Assembly (NCBI GenBank): GCA_023423335.1
Contig: JAFAFU010000011.1
Coordinates: forward strand, 1 to 41,111
Reading direction: 5' to 3'
Source of the DNA: Bacillota bacterium
GTDB lineage: Bacteria; Bacillota; Clostridia; Lachnospirales; Lachnospiraceae
DNA: 41,111 nt
The notes under the pieces are model-generated. The model was not told the origin of the DNA. It saw nothing but the letters and a program-made list of their open reading frames with translations, and made no database searches. Of this stretch, positions 16,428 through 25,208 are shown piece after piece; the stretch's first letter is position 1, and the number at the start of each line of letters is the position of its first letter. A program made the position numbers and the translations under genes.

Positions 16428-17057
16428 ATGAAGAAAATAGCATTATTGGTTATGATAGCGTTGGTTTTTACCCTTAGCGGCTGCCAGAGCAAAGCACCTG
16501 TGAGCCGGACGATAAAGAATGGGGACAAAGCTCCTGACGAGAATCTGCAGGAGGACGGCAGTACTTCAAAGAGTACAAATGAACTGGTCTTGTCCCTGGA
16601 TGCCGCAAGTAAACCGGAATCCATACAGCAGCCCGGCTCCGCTGACGAATCCGCACCGGAGACAGAAGATGCTTCCGGACAGGCTGACAGCGGCGATCTT
16701 ATCGAGATCAGGGAAAAGATGTTTGTTGCACAGACGAATGACGTGTATTTCAATACAGAGGATTATCTTGGCAAGACACTGAAATACGAGGGGATATTCA
16801 GTAAATATGATGACCCGCAAACAGGTGTGACATATTACTCTGTCATCCGGTACGGACCAGGCTGCTGCGGGGTGGATGCAAATGCGGGCTTTGAAGTGAT
16901 GTGGGATTACGATGCCGAATATCCGAAAGAGAATGACTGGGTGGAAGCAATCGGTGTTCTGGAGGAATATGAGGAGGAGGGCTATCAATACCTCCGTCTG
17001 AAGCTGAAATCATTGACCGTGCTGGATACACGGGGGGCGGAATATGTATCGCAATAA
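16428..17057 (+). CDS. lipoprotein with YcgQ/DUF1980-like C-terminal domain
   Basis: This 209-residue protein has a signal peptide with lipobox TLSGC, a long polar linker rich in Ser, Pro, Asp and Glu (about 20-100), and a C-terminal domain resembling that of the TIGR03943/DUF1980 (YcgQ) family. The pattern is GKTLKYEGIF, then RYGPGCCGVDA, then NDWVEAIGVLEE. The adjacent cysteine pair is the hallmark of that domain. The usual YcgQ form is a membrane protein that works with a permease, whereas here the domain is free-standing on a lipid anchor. It is the last gene of the zinc cluster, six bases after znuB, so a role in extracellular zinc handling is inferred. Confidence 0.75.
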   Translation: MKKIALLVMIALVFTLSGCQSKAPVSRTIKNGDKAPDENLQEDGSTSKSTNELVLSLDAASKPESIQQPGSADESAPETEDASGQADSGDLIEIREKMFVAQTNDVYFNTEDYLGKTLKYEGIFSKYDDPQTGVTYYSVIRYGPGCCGVDANAGFEVMWDYDAEYPKENDWVEAIGVLEEYEEEGYQYLRLKLKSLTVLDTRGAEYVSQ

Positions 17058-17090
17058 CGGGACCGGGAGCCTGGCTGCTTCCGATACGGC

Positions 17091-17717
17091 TTATTGCAGG
17101 TTCTTATAATAGAAAATGGCGATCTGGGTTCGGTCTCTGAGATTCAGCTTCTCAAGAATTGTACTGATATTATTCCGAATCGTACCCTCGCTAAGATAAA
17201 GAGAATCGGAAATTTCCTTATTGGACAGCCCGTCGGCAATCCTGCTTATAATATCGTATTCCTTCCCGGTAATGCCATAAAGGGCAAGCTTCTTATCCTC
17301 ATTGGCCTTGCCGATCAGCCGGGGAAGCTTCGTAATGATCTCATCCCCATAGACATTCTGGCCCATATATACCGCTTTTAAAGCGGGAAGAATGGAATCA
17401 AAATTCTGCTTCAGCATATAGCCTTTCGCCCCGATTCTGAGAGCCCGGATAATATATTCGTCATCCAGAAAGGTGGTAAGATACAGGATACGGGCATCAG
17501 GATACTCGGCAAGGATATTCTCACCGGCCTCCAGGCCGCTCATAATCTCCATCCGGATGTCCATGAGAAGGACATCCGGTTTAAATTTACGGTACAGCTC
17601 AACCGCTTCCTTCCCCGAATACCCGATTCCTGCGACTTCTATTTCTGAATCAGCAGAGAGAATTACCTTAAGGGAAGAGCAGACCAGTTTATCATCATCA
17701 ATTATTAACAGCTTCAT
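17091..17717 (-). CDS. NarL/FixJ-family response regulator
   Basis: This 208-residue regulator has a receiver domain with the acidic pocket IIDDD, phospho-acceptor Asp53 (LLMDIRM), the switch threonine in YLTTFLDD and the lysine in GYMLKQ. A LuxR-type helix-turn-helix follows: ISRIADGLSNKEISDSLYL then EGTIRNNISTILEKLNLRDR. ATG preceded by TAGGGGGT. It lies downstream of the histidine kinase gene on the same strand, so they form a two-component system. The nearest likely target is the ABC-2 exporter operon at 19948-23218. Confidence 0.93.
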   Translation of the reverse strand: MKLLIIDDDKLVCSSLKVILSADSEIEVAGIGYSGKEAVELYRKFKPDVLLMDIRMEIMSGLEAGENILAEYPDARILYLTTFLDDEYIIRALRIGAKGYMLKQNFDSILPALKAVYMGQNVYGDEIITKLPRLIGKANEDKKLALYGITGKEYDIISRIADGLSNKEISDSLYLSEGTIRNNISTILEKLNLRDRTQIAIFYYKNLQ

Positions 17718-17808
17718 CGTTACCCCCTAATAATAAATAGCAATATATACCCGGCGAAAAATATCGCCTTTGATCAGAAGAAAAAAGCAGTTTCTGATAA
17801 TCTAAGTG

Positions 17809-18921
17809 CTATGAAAGATTATTCTTCGGTATGGTAATAAACAGCTTAAATCCGTTTTCCAGGGAGATATTTATGTTTCCTTTAAAGCTCTTTACCCGGT
17901 CCGTAATGTTACGCAGTCCCATACCCATACCCTCCTCGTCCTCCTGGCTGTCGATGGCCTTCAGAAGATTGGCCTTCCTCTGCTCCCCGATAATGCCGTT
18001 ATCCAGAATGATAAGCTGGTACATCGCCGGATGCTCCCGCAGTATAATGCCGGCTTTCGATGCATTGGAATGCTTCATGATGTTTGCCAGGGACTCCTTG
18101 ATGATTGAGACCAGGCTGTGCTTTAGTACCAGCGGCAAAGAGGCCTTGATATCATATTCAAAGTTGACTTCACAGAAGGTAAAATTCTTTAACAGCTGTT
18201 CCACCTGGGAATATAAATCAATGGAATCGTCATACATCTTATGGATACTGATGCGGATATCATCCATGCCGGAGGACAGGGAATTCTTAAGAGAAGTCAG
18301 GCCCTCCCGTTCGGCATCATCCTTTGTAATGGTTAACAGGGCGCCGACCTGCAATAATGCTCTTGACAGAAGGTGTCCGATATTATCATGAATTTCCCTG
18401 GCAATACGGTTCCGCTCATTTAAGGTGGCAAGATTAACCTCATAATCCTGGTTTCTAAGAATACTCCGGTTCTTTTCCTCCATGAGCTGTGAATAAGAAG
18501 AGGAGGTATCCCGAAGCTCATTGTATTCCTCCCGGAGCCGGCTCAATTTATCGGTTTTCAGCTTTAACAGGAAGGCTGCTATCAGTAAAAGCATCGTAAA
18601 GACTGCGGCGGACAGCGGATACCTGCGCATATTTGCCAGGAACATGACAGGGACCAGGGCTATCGCATACTGGTAACGGGTATTGCAAAGGTCATATAGC
18701 AGCAAGGGCATCAGGAGGATATATTCCGGAACAAAAACGCACAATAATGCAAAGCCCAGATTACCCGCCAGCCGCAAACGATCATCCTCAATATATATGG
18801 AGAGGCAGCCAAGAACAACACACAGGATAAATGGAATTACTGCATAGTTAACCCCTGTTTGAAACAGATATATAGCCAGGCAGCAGATCATTAGCAGAAT
18901 TTTATCAATGATTTCGTACAT
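17809..18921 (-). CDS. sensor histidine kinase, HisKA_3 (NarX/DesK) type
   Basis: This 370-residue membrane kinase has an N-terminal domain of about five or six hydrophobic segments (1-117) with little extracellular sequence, a short coiled coil (about 120-160), and the HisKA_3 dimerisation motif NRIAREIHDNIGHLLSRALL. The phospho-accepting histidine is near residue 178. The ATPase domain has N-box KESLANIMKHSNAS, D-box LDNGIIG and G-box GMGMGLRNI. The lack of a large external sensor is typical of kinases that sense membrane stress through a partner ABC transporter. GGAGG precedes the ATG. Partner of the regulator at 17091-17717, separated from it by a 91-base gap. Confidence 0.92.
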   Translation of the reverse strand: MYEIIDKILLMICCLAIYLFQTGVNYAVIPFILCVVLGCLSIYIEDDRLRLAGNLGFALLCVFVPEYILLMPLLLYDLCNTRYQYAIALVPVMFLANMRRYPLSAAVFTMLLLIAAFLLKLKTDKLSRLREEYNELRDTSSSYSQLMEEKNRSILRNQDYEVNLATLNERNRIAREIHDNIGHLLSRALLQVGALLTITKDDAEREGLTSLKNSLSSGMDDIRISIHKMYDDSIDLYSQVEQLLKNFTFCEVNFEYDIKASLPLVLKHSLVSIIKESLANIMKHSNASKAGIILREHPAMYQLIILDNGIIGEQRKANLLKAIDSQEDEEGMGMGLRNITDRVKSFKGNINISLENGFKLFITIPKNNLS

Positions 18922-19073
18922 GGGAACCTCCGGTCTGCCTGCTTACCATAGCGCTCCGGCAGCAAAAGATGATTTGAAGGTCAGAATAATCTTGGTATTT
19001 TTAATTCTTTTACATCTGTAGTATTACATGCCGGGCTTTCGATGTCAAATGGTTTTCCATACGGAAGTTGATA

Positions 19074-19102
19074 TTTACAAGAGCGCAAAGCTGTTATATG
19101 AT
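19074..19102 (+). promoter_or_regulatory. sigma-A promoter of the isochorismatase-like gene
   Basis: TTTACA (19074-19079), a 17-base spacer and TATGAT (19097-19102) precede the ATG at 19166 by about 60 bases. The gene has its own terminator and is probably transcribed alone. Confidence 0.65.
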
Positions 19103-19165
19103 ACAACAGGAAGCATTGCATGGAAAACGAATTGAATTTACGCTGTTAATAAGGAGAAAAGCACG

Positions 19166-19711
19166 ATGAGAATATTAGCGGAAGAAACAATGGCACTGGT
19201 GATTGACTATCAGGAACGGCTGGTTCCTGTAATAAATAATAGGGAGGAACTGCTGCATAACAGCAGTATCCTGATAAAGGGACTTAAAGCTTTGGGAATC
19301 CCGATGGTTGTATCCCAGCAATATACAAAGGGGATCGGTATGACGGTTCCAAAGATCCGGGACGTGTTTGGAGAAGAATTTAGTTATTATGATAAGCTTA
19401 CCTTCAGCTGTGCGGAGGATAAGGAGCTCCTGCACAGACTTCAGGAGACAGGCAGAAGGAATATTATTCTGTGCGGGATCGAAGCACATATCTGCGTGCT
19501 GCAGACTGCAATTGATCTGCTGGCGAAGGGATATCAGGTCATTCTGGCTGAGAATTGCATTGGCTCCAGGAAGGAGAACGACCGGGTGGTTGCAGTGCAG
19601 AGGGCGGCTGCGGAGGGTGCGGTTATCACGACCTGCGAGTCCCTCCTGTTCGAGCTGACCCGGGTGGCAAAAACCGATGTATTTAAGGTGATTTCCGGAT
19701 TAATCAAGTAA
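19166..19711 (+). CDS. isochorismatase-like cysteine hydrolase (YcaC type)
   Basis: This 181-residue protein has the isochorismatase-family fold. The catalytic triad is visible: Asp14 in VIDYQE, a lysine in the segment YDKLTFSC, and the nucleophilic cysteine in GIEAHICVLQTAIDLL. The cis-peptide region before the cysteine (CGIEAHI) is typical. Members hydrolyse amides such as nicotinamide or N-carbamoyl compounds; this subgroup (YcaC-like) has no firmly assigned substrate. ATG follows AAGGAG. It is flanked by its own promoter and a strong terminator, so it is independent of the two-component and exporter genes on either side. Confidence 0.88.
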   Translation: MRILAEETMALVIDYQERLVPVINNREELLHNSSILIKGLKALGIPMVVSQQYTKGIGMTVPKIRDVFGEEFSYYDKLTFSCAEDKELLHRLQETGRRNIILCGIEAHICVLQTAIDLLAKGYQVILAENCIGSRKENDRVVAVQRAAAEGAVITTCESLLFELTRVAKTDVFKVISGLIK

Positions 19712-19750
19712 CACAGGCAGTAGCCAGGCGGATATTGAAAGATTTTATAT

Positions 19751-19786
19751 GAAGCATAGGAGGATATCATTCCTATGCTTCTTTTT
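19751..19786 (+). terminator. strong intrinsic terminator
   Basis: The 11-bp arms GAAGCATAGGA (19751-19761) and TCCTATGCTTC (19771-19781) are followed by TTTTT (19782-19786). It ends the isochorismatase-like gene. Confidence 0.9.
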
Positions 19787-19843
19787 AATGATAATTCTCT
19801 TAATGATAATTCTCTTAATGACATTGTCTTAATGACATTTGTC
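19785..19843 (+). repeat. four tandem ~15-bp repeats upstream of ABC-2 operon
   Basis: Units TTAATGATAATTCTC at 19785-19799 and 19800-19814 are identical. TTAATGACATTGTC (19815-19828) and TTAATGACATTTGTC (19829-19843) are diverged copies. The last unit also contains an inverted pair, ATGACATTTGTCAT (19832-19845). The array starts about 160 bases before the ABC-2 exporter genes and just after the terminator. It could be a set of regulator-binding sites, for example for the nearby response regulator, or a slippage repeat. Confidence 0.7.
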
Positions 19844-19947
19844 ATTTAATCTCGTGACGGGCTTCACTACCCATCCTTCCTGCGATCCCGTATAGTATAG
19901 TCAGAGGATACGATAACATATTAATCAATCAATATAGGAGGAACGAT

Positions 19948-20880
19948 ATGATAGTAAAAGTGGAAGGATTAGTAAAACGCTATGATAAGCTGGTGGCGTT
20001 GGATTATCTTGATCTGGAAGTGAAGGAAGGAGAGATTTTCGGACTTCTGGGACCGAACGGCTCAGGTAAGACCACAGCCATCAATTGCATCCTGTCATTA
20101 CTGAAATATGATAAGGGTACGATAAAAATCTTCGATAAATCGATGGGCCCGGATGCTTACAATTTGAAAAAAGACATTGGAATTATCATGCAGAATGTGG
20201 CGGTATTTGATGAGTTGACCGTATATGAAAACATTTCATACTTTTGCAGCCTCTATATTAATGACAGGGAAGAAGTAAAGAGACTGACGGAAGAGGCCAT
20301 CGGCTTCGTCTCTCTGGAGGATTATAAGAAGTTCTATCCGAAAAAATTAAGCGGCGGACTTTTAAGAAGATTGAATATTGCCTGCGGCATCGTCCATAAA
20401 CCGAAGCTGATCATCCTGGATGAGCCAACTGTTGCAGTCGACCCGCAGAGCAGGAATAAGATATTGGAAGGAATCAAGAAGCTGAATGAAGACGGAGCCA
20501 CCATTATCTATACCTCCCATTATATGGAGGAGGTTGAACAGCTCTGCAGTAATATCGCCATCATTGATAAAGGGAAGGTAATCGCCAAAGGAACCAAAGA
20601 AGAACTGAAGGCGATGATCTCCGTCGGAGAGAAGATAACCATAGAAGCCTATCAGGTAAGCGACGGACAAATTCATGGACTTAAGGCCCTTCCGAATATC
20701 TACTCTGTGGAATATAACGATAATCTGCTGGAGGTAAAGTCCGGGAGAGGCAAGAATAACCTGGTTCAGGTACTTCAGTATATGTCGGAGCAGAACATCA
20801 ATTTTGGAAGAGTAATCACCGAGCTTCCGACGCTTAATGACGTATTCCTTGAAATCACTGGAAAGGAATTAAGGGATTAG
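19948..20880 (+). CDS. ABC-2 type exporter ATP-binding protein
   Basis: This 310-residue ATPase of the CcmA/NatA group has Walker A GPNGSGKTT, a signature written LSGGLLRRL (a variant of LSGG-M-K/R-R), Walker B LIILDEPTVAVDP and switch histidine in TSHYMEE. The C-terminal 80 residues form the extra domain ending LPTLNDVFLEITGKELRD, typical of antibiotic, peptide or lipid exporters. Good AGGAGG upstream of the ATG. A TATAGT element at about 19895 lacks a recognisable -35 box, which would fit activator-dependent transcription. Forms an operon with the two permeases that follow. Confidence 0.92.
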   Translation: MIVKVEGLVKRYDKLVALDYLDLEVKEGEIFGLLGPNGSGKTTAINCILSLLKYDKGTIKIFDKSMGPDAYNLKKDIGIIMQNVAVFDELTVYENISYFCSLYINDREEVKRLTEEAIGFVSLEDYKKFYPKKLSGGLLRRLNIACGIVHKPKLIILDEPTVAVDPQSRNKILEGIKKLNEDGATIIYTSHYMEEVEQLCSNIAIIDKGKVIAKGTKEELKAMISVGEKITIEAYQVSDGQIHGLKALPNIYSVEYNDNLLEVKSGRGKNNLVQVLQYMSEQNINFGRVITELPTLNDVFLEITGKELRD

Positions 20881-20910
20881 TAAAATTCCGGACGGAAAGG
20901 AGAATGAAAT

Positions 20911-22044
20911 ATGAAGTTTTATTTATATAAAACAAGGCTGAAATGCCTGTTACGTAATAAGGAAAATATGTTCTGGACTTTTGTATTCCCGATCGCTTTG
21001 GCATCCTGCTTCTTCTTTGCCTTTAACAACCTGTGGTCTGTGGAGTCCTTCGAGACAATCGATATCGCCTATGTCAGTGAAGCGTCAGAGACGGACCCTT
21101 TACAGGAAGCCCTGGAGCAGGCTGAGATAGAAAAAGGCACCAGGATGTTTCAGGTCACTCACAGTGACAGAGAGGAAGCAGGAAGATTACTGGAAGAAAA
21201 AGAAATAGAAGCATTTATCATCGGAGGGGTACAACCGGAGCTGCATATCAGGGGCAATGGTTTGAATCAGACCATAATAAAGTCCTTCCTTGATAATTAC
21301 AACAGAATACTGTCAATGTACCAGACCGTTGCCGCACAGCAGCAGGAGGCAGACAGCGGGGAGCTGATGAAGGACCTGATGCAAACGGATAACTTCGTTG
21401 AGGAGTTGAAGGATGATAAGAAGCCGGATGCCTCTTTGATTTATTTCTACGCGTTAATGGCACTTACCTGTTTATTTTCTGTGAATGCAGGACTGGATGA
21501 GGTAGTCAATGTCCAGGCGGACCAATCCAACAGAGGTGCCAGGGTAAATGTGTCCCCGGTACACAAGATGAAGCTGTTCCTTAATAATATCCTGGCGGCC
21601 TTCACCATCCATATGTTCAGTATACTGCTGCTATTTGTCTATATGCAGCTCGTGCTGGGTGTGGATTTTGGCAATAACCTTGTTCACATCTTTATAAACT
21701 GCTTTGTAGGATCTCTGACAGGAATTTTCCTGGGAGCCACAGTAGGGGTATGGGTAAGAAAGAAGGCAAGTGTGAAATCGGCAATTCTTACCTCGGCTAT
21801 CATGGGTGGGTCCTTCCTGTCCGGTATGATGTATGCGGATATGAAATATATCATTGCAACGAAAGCACCGTTACTGGGCTATATCAATCCGGTCAACCTG
21901 GTGTCGGATTCCTTCTATAGCTTGTATTACTATAATACCTACGAACATTTTTATCTGAATATAGCGATCCTTTGTGCCATGGTAGCAGTGATGGGAGCAT
22001 TGTCCTATCTCGGATTAAGGAGGAAAACCTATGCAAGTATTTAG
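20911..22044 (+). CDS. ABC-2 type transporter permease
   Basis: This 377-residue permease has an N-terminal membrane helix (about 20-40) preceded by YLYKTRLKCLLRNKENMFWT, a large extracellular domain (about 45-165) and five or six further helices in the C-terminal half. This is the ABC2_membrane_3 arrangement. It begins 30 bases after the ATPase stop with AAAGGAG upstream, and its end overlaps the next permease by 14 bases. Two different permeases with one ATPase form a heterodimeric exporter. The substrate is unknown; antimicrobial peptides are the commonest case for this context beside a two-component system. Confidence 0.88.
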   Translation: MKFYLYKTRLKCLLRNKENMFWTFVFPIALASCFFFAFNNLWSVESFETIDIAYVSEASETDPLQEALEQAEIEKGTRMFQVTHSDREEAGRLLEEKEIEAFIIGGVQPELHIRGNGLNQTIIKSFLDNYNRILSMYQTVAAQQQEADSGELMKDLMQTDNFVEELKDDKKPDASLIYFYALMALTCLFSVNAGLDEVVNVQADQSNRGARVNVSPVHKMKLFLNNILAAFTIHMFSILLLFVYMQLVLGVDFGNNLVHIFINCFVGSLTGIFLGATVGVWVRKKASVKSAILTSAIMGGSFLSGMMYADMKYIIATKAPLLGYINPVNLVSDSFYSLYYYNTYEHFYLNIAILCAMVAVMGALSYLGLRRKTYASI

Positions 22045-23218
22045 AACTTATTTTAAAGTTATGAAAAAAAATCTGGTTTCCATTGTTATGTATGGTCTCA
22101 TGTTTCTTGCAATAAGTATTATACTTACCAATACGGTTTTCAAGGACAACAGCGGCGGCAGTACGCCTCAATTTAATAACCAGAAGGTTCGGGTATTATT
22201 AATCAATGAGGATGAGGATTCCGAATTTGTAAATAATTTTTTGACTTATCTTGAGAAATTGGTTGTTTTTGAAGAGGTAGGGGAAGGAGAAAAGGCGAGA
22301 AGGGATGCCCTGTTCAACAGAAAGGTTTCCTATATACTGACCATTCCTCAAGGCTTTACTGAAAATATGCTGGCCGGCGGGGATGTGACCCTGACGAAAC
22401 AGATCATTCCCGACTCTGCGGAAGCAATATCGGTGGACTCGGCAGTCAATAACTATCTCAATACGGCAAGGTTTTATATCAAATATCATTCCGGCAGCAG
22501 TATGGAGGAGCTGAATTCCTACATCAACAATACGATGGCTGTGGATACGCAGGTTACAATTGATGCAAAACAAAAGGAATCCGTACTTTCCTCCCTGGCC
22601 TTTAACAGCTATTACTTTAACTATCTTGGATACCTGATGATTACCTGCTTTATTCTGGGAGTAAGTACCGTTATGCTTTCCTTCCATGGACTGGATATCA
22701 GAAGAAGGCACTTTGCTTCTCCGATCTCCAGCAGAAGCTATAATGCACAGTTGATATTCGCCAATCTGATATTTGTTATGGGTTACCTGGCCGTATTTAT
22801 AATTGCCGGATATATATGCAATCCAAACCGGGCTTTGGATGCCAACTTACTGCTGACCTGGCTTAATGTAATCTTTTTCGCACTTACTGTTTTAAGCATC
22901 AGCTATCTGATCGGGATTACCGTGAAGGGGAAGAATGCGGTCCAGGCCTTGTCCACGATGTTATCCTTAAGCCTGGCTTTTATCAGCGGCATGTTTGTAC
23001 CGCAGCAGTTTCTGGGTGAACCGGTTCTGAAGCTGGCAAGCTTTACTCCTGCTTACTGGTTTGTTAAGGCAAATAACACAATCTCCGAATTGTCCAGCTA
23101 CCGCTTCCGCGATTTGTCCGGCATTCTGGTCGGAATGGTAATACAACTGGGATTTGCAGCAGCCATTATCTCCATAGCTCTGGTTGTCAGTAAGCGGAAA
23201 CGCCAGCAGGCATATTAA
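22031..23218 (+). CDS. ABC-2 type transporter permease (second subunit)
   Basis: This 395-residue protein has the same layout as the preceding permease. It shows a first helix at about 13-35, an extracellular domain to about 200 and a C-terminal block of helices that includes GYICNPNRALD and SLAFISGMFVPQQFLGEPVL, a stretch conserved in ABC-2 exporters. ATG follows AAGGAGG inside the end of the previous gene, so translation is coupled. It closes the operon; a large hairpin element begins 32 bases after its stop. Confidence 0.9.
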   Translation: MQVFRTYFKVMKKNLVSIVMYGLMFLAISIILTNTVFKDNSGGSTPQFNNQKVRVLLINEDEDSEFVNNFLTYLEKLVVFEEVGEGEKARRDALFNRKVSYILTIPQGFTENMLAGGDVTLTKQIIPDSAEAISVDSAVNNYLNTARFYIKYHSGSSMEELNSYINNTMAVDTQVTIDAKQKESVLSSLAFNSYYFNYLGYLMITCFILGVSTVMLSFHGLDIRRRHFASPISSRSYNAQLIFANLIFVMGYLAVFIIAGYICNPNRALDANLLLTWLNVIFFALTVLSISYLIGITVKGKNAVQALSTMLSLSLAFISGMFVPQQFLGEPVLKLASFTPAYWFVKANNTISELSSYRFRDLSGILVGMVIQLGFAAAIISIALVVSKRKRQQAY

Positions 23219-23249
23219 TCGGTATTTGTTTGCTGGTCACGCCATACGC

Positions 23250-23423
23250 AAAGGGGCTGTTTTATAATAGCCATATTAATACAAGAGGCGCAGGTGATAT
23301 ACTTCTCATAATACACTGCTTGCCGAACAGATCAATTAAAATCTGTCCTGCAACCTGTGTGTGAGGGAAGTATATCACCTGCGCCTTTTGCTCTTCTTAA
23401 TATTATTATAAAACAGCCCCTTT
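23250..23423. repeat. 174-bp nested inverted-repeat element (MITE-like)
   Basis: The outer 20-base arms at 23250-23269 and 23404-23423 (AAAGGGGCTGTTTTATAATA and its reverse complement) are perfect. A second perfect 19-base pair lies inside at 23287-23305 and 23367-23385, and a small hairpin ACAGAT/ATCTGT is at the centre. Overall it is one long imperfect palindrome. The termini GGGGCTGTTTTA resemble the ends of several Firmicutes insertion sequences. No transposase is inside and I see no clear target duplication. The T-run at the right end (CCCCTTTT) means it could also end transcription of the exporter operon. Confidence 0.75.
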
Positions 23424-23548
23424 TGATATCCGAACATCGGTTATGTTATTTATACCAAAGGGGTATTCTATTTTACGAAAAGGTTTCCGAAAGGTGACTG
23501 CCTGTGGTAAAATCGAGGCATGCTTATAAGCAAGGAGGACTAGAAGAA

Positions 23549-25132
23549 TTGAGTACTATTATAAATCCGGTTTTAAAGGGATTTAATCCCGATCCATCTA
23601 TTCTCAGGGTGGGTGATGATTATTATATTGCTACTTCCACCTTTGAGTGGTTTCCCGGTGTTCAGATTCACCATTCCAAGGACCTGATTCATTGGAAGCT
23701 GATTGCACGGCCCCTGAACAGAATATCCCAGTTGGACATGAAGGGCGCGGCCAGCTCGGAGGGAGTATGGGCTCCGTGTCTGACCTACGATAAAGGGATA
23801 TTTTATCTGATTTATACGAATGTCAAGCTCTGGACCTATGGCAGTGCCAGAGATCTTCATAATTATCTGGTTACGGCAACGGATATTGCCGGAGAATGGT
23901 CTGATCCGATCTATCTGAACAGCAGCGGCTTTGATCCCTCTCTGTTCCACGATGGGGGCGGGCGGAAATGGCTGGTGAACCAGCTTTGGGACCACAGAAA
24001 GGGAAAGAACCAGTTTGCAGGTATCGTTCTGCAGGAATATTCCGTAGAGGAAAAGAAGCTGGTCGGTTCGATCAGGAACATTTTCAAAGGAACTGAACTG
24101 GGACTGGTGGAGGGGCCCCATCTGTATAAGAGAAACGGGTATTACTATCTGCTGACTGCGGAGGGAGGGACCCGTTTCAAGCATGCGGTGACCTTTGCCC
24201 GCTCAAGGAGCCTTGAGGGACCCTATGAAGTGCACCCGGAGAATCCGATTCTTACCTCGTGGACGGACCCTGCGCTGACGATCCAGAGGGCAGGACATGG
24301 CAGTCTGGTGGAAACGGCGGAGGGTGAATGGTATATGGCACATCTCTGCGGCAGGCCGATCCCTTCCAGGGGGCGCTGTATCCTTGGCAGGGAGACCGCT
24401 CTCCAGAAGTTTGTGTGGAAGGAAGATGACTGGATTTATCTGGAGGCAGGCGGAAATCATCCGGAGGTTTCAGTCCCGGCACCCGGGCTAAAGGAAGTGG
24501 TTTGGGAAGAGGAGCCGGTCAGGGAGGATTTTGATGGACAGGAGTTAAATATCCATTTCCAGACTCTCAGGGTACCGCTGACAGAGGAATACCTTACGCT
24601 GAAGGAGCGTCCGGGCTATCTTCGCTTAAGAGGAAGTGAGTCCTTAGGCTCCAGATTCCATCAGACTCTGGTCGCAAGACGCCAGCAGGCCTTTCGGTAT
24701 ACCGCAGCCACGGTATTGGAATTTAATCCGGAGCTTTTTCAGCAGATGGCAGGTCTGGTAACGCTCTATGACAATAATAACTTTTATTACCTCCATATCA
24801 CCCATTTGGAGGGCAGGGGCAAGATTATTGATATCCTGAAGAGGGATGCAGGTGTATTCGATGAGCCGATTACCGAGAAGATTGTGATAGAGGGCTGGGA
24901 CAGATGCTATCTGAAGGCGGAAGTGGATTACCATATCCTGCAGTTTTATTATTCCGGGGATGGGGAGGATTGGATAAAGATAGGGCCGCAGTTTGATGCC
25001 AGTACTCTCTCGGATGAATATACCGAGCCCAACCGATTTACCGGGGCCTTTGTCGGATTATGCTGCCAGGACCTTTCCGGCCAGAGAAAAGAGGCGGATT
25101 TCGATTATTTTGAATATATGGAAAGAGTATAA
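23549..25132 (+). CDS. glycoside hydrolase family 43 (beta-xylosidase-like)
   Basis: This 527-residue cytoplasmic enzyme has no signal peptide. The N-terminal five-bladed beta-propeller has the general-base aspartate in NPVLKGFNPDPSI, the modulating aspartate in SSGFDPSLFHD and the acid glutamate in GLVEGPHLY. The C-terminal beta-sandwich (from about residue 325) is that of GH43 xylosidases. Members release xylose or arabinose from xylo-oligosaccharides. The frame opens at 23504, but AAGGAGG (23532-23538) points to the TTG at 23549, which gives the family start STIINPVLKG. No transporter or xylan gene is beside it, so oligosaccharides must enter by another system. Confidence 0.9.
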   Translation: MSTIINPVLKGFNPDPSILRVGDDYYIATSTFEWFPGVQIHHSKDLIHWKLIARPLNRISQLDMKGAASSEGVWAPCLTYDKGIFYLIYTNVKLWTYGSARDLHNYLVTATDIAGEWSDPIYLNSSGFDPSLFHDGGGRKWLVNQLWDHRKGKNQFAGIVLQEYSVEEKKLVGSIRNIFKGTELGLVEGPHLYKRNGYYYLLTAEGGTRFKHAVTFARSRSLEGPYEVHPENPILTSWTDPALTIQRAGHGSLVETAEGEWYMAHLCGRPIPSRGRCILGRETALQKFVWKEDDWIYLEAGGNHPEVSVPAPGLKEVVWEEEPVREDFDGQELNIHFQTLRVPLTEEYLTLKERPGYLRLRGSESLGSRFHQTLVARRQQAFRYTAATVLEFNPELFQQMAGLVTLYDNNNFYYLHITHLEGRGKIIDILKRDAGVFDEPITEKIVIEGWDRCYLKAEVDYHILQFYYSGDGEDWIKIGPQFDASTLSDEYTEPNRFTGAFVGLCCQDLSGQRKEADFDYFEYMERV

Positions 25133-25208
25133 ATTACTCCTATAAAGGTCAAAATTTTACTAAGGGTGTACAAAATATACAACTTTTTACATGGGTATAA
25201 TCCGGAAG

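Noticed and set aside
19785..19843. Tandem repeats as a CRISPR remnant
   Set aside because: Only four contiguous 15-base units without spacers and without cas genes.
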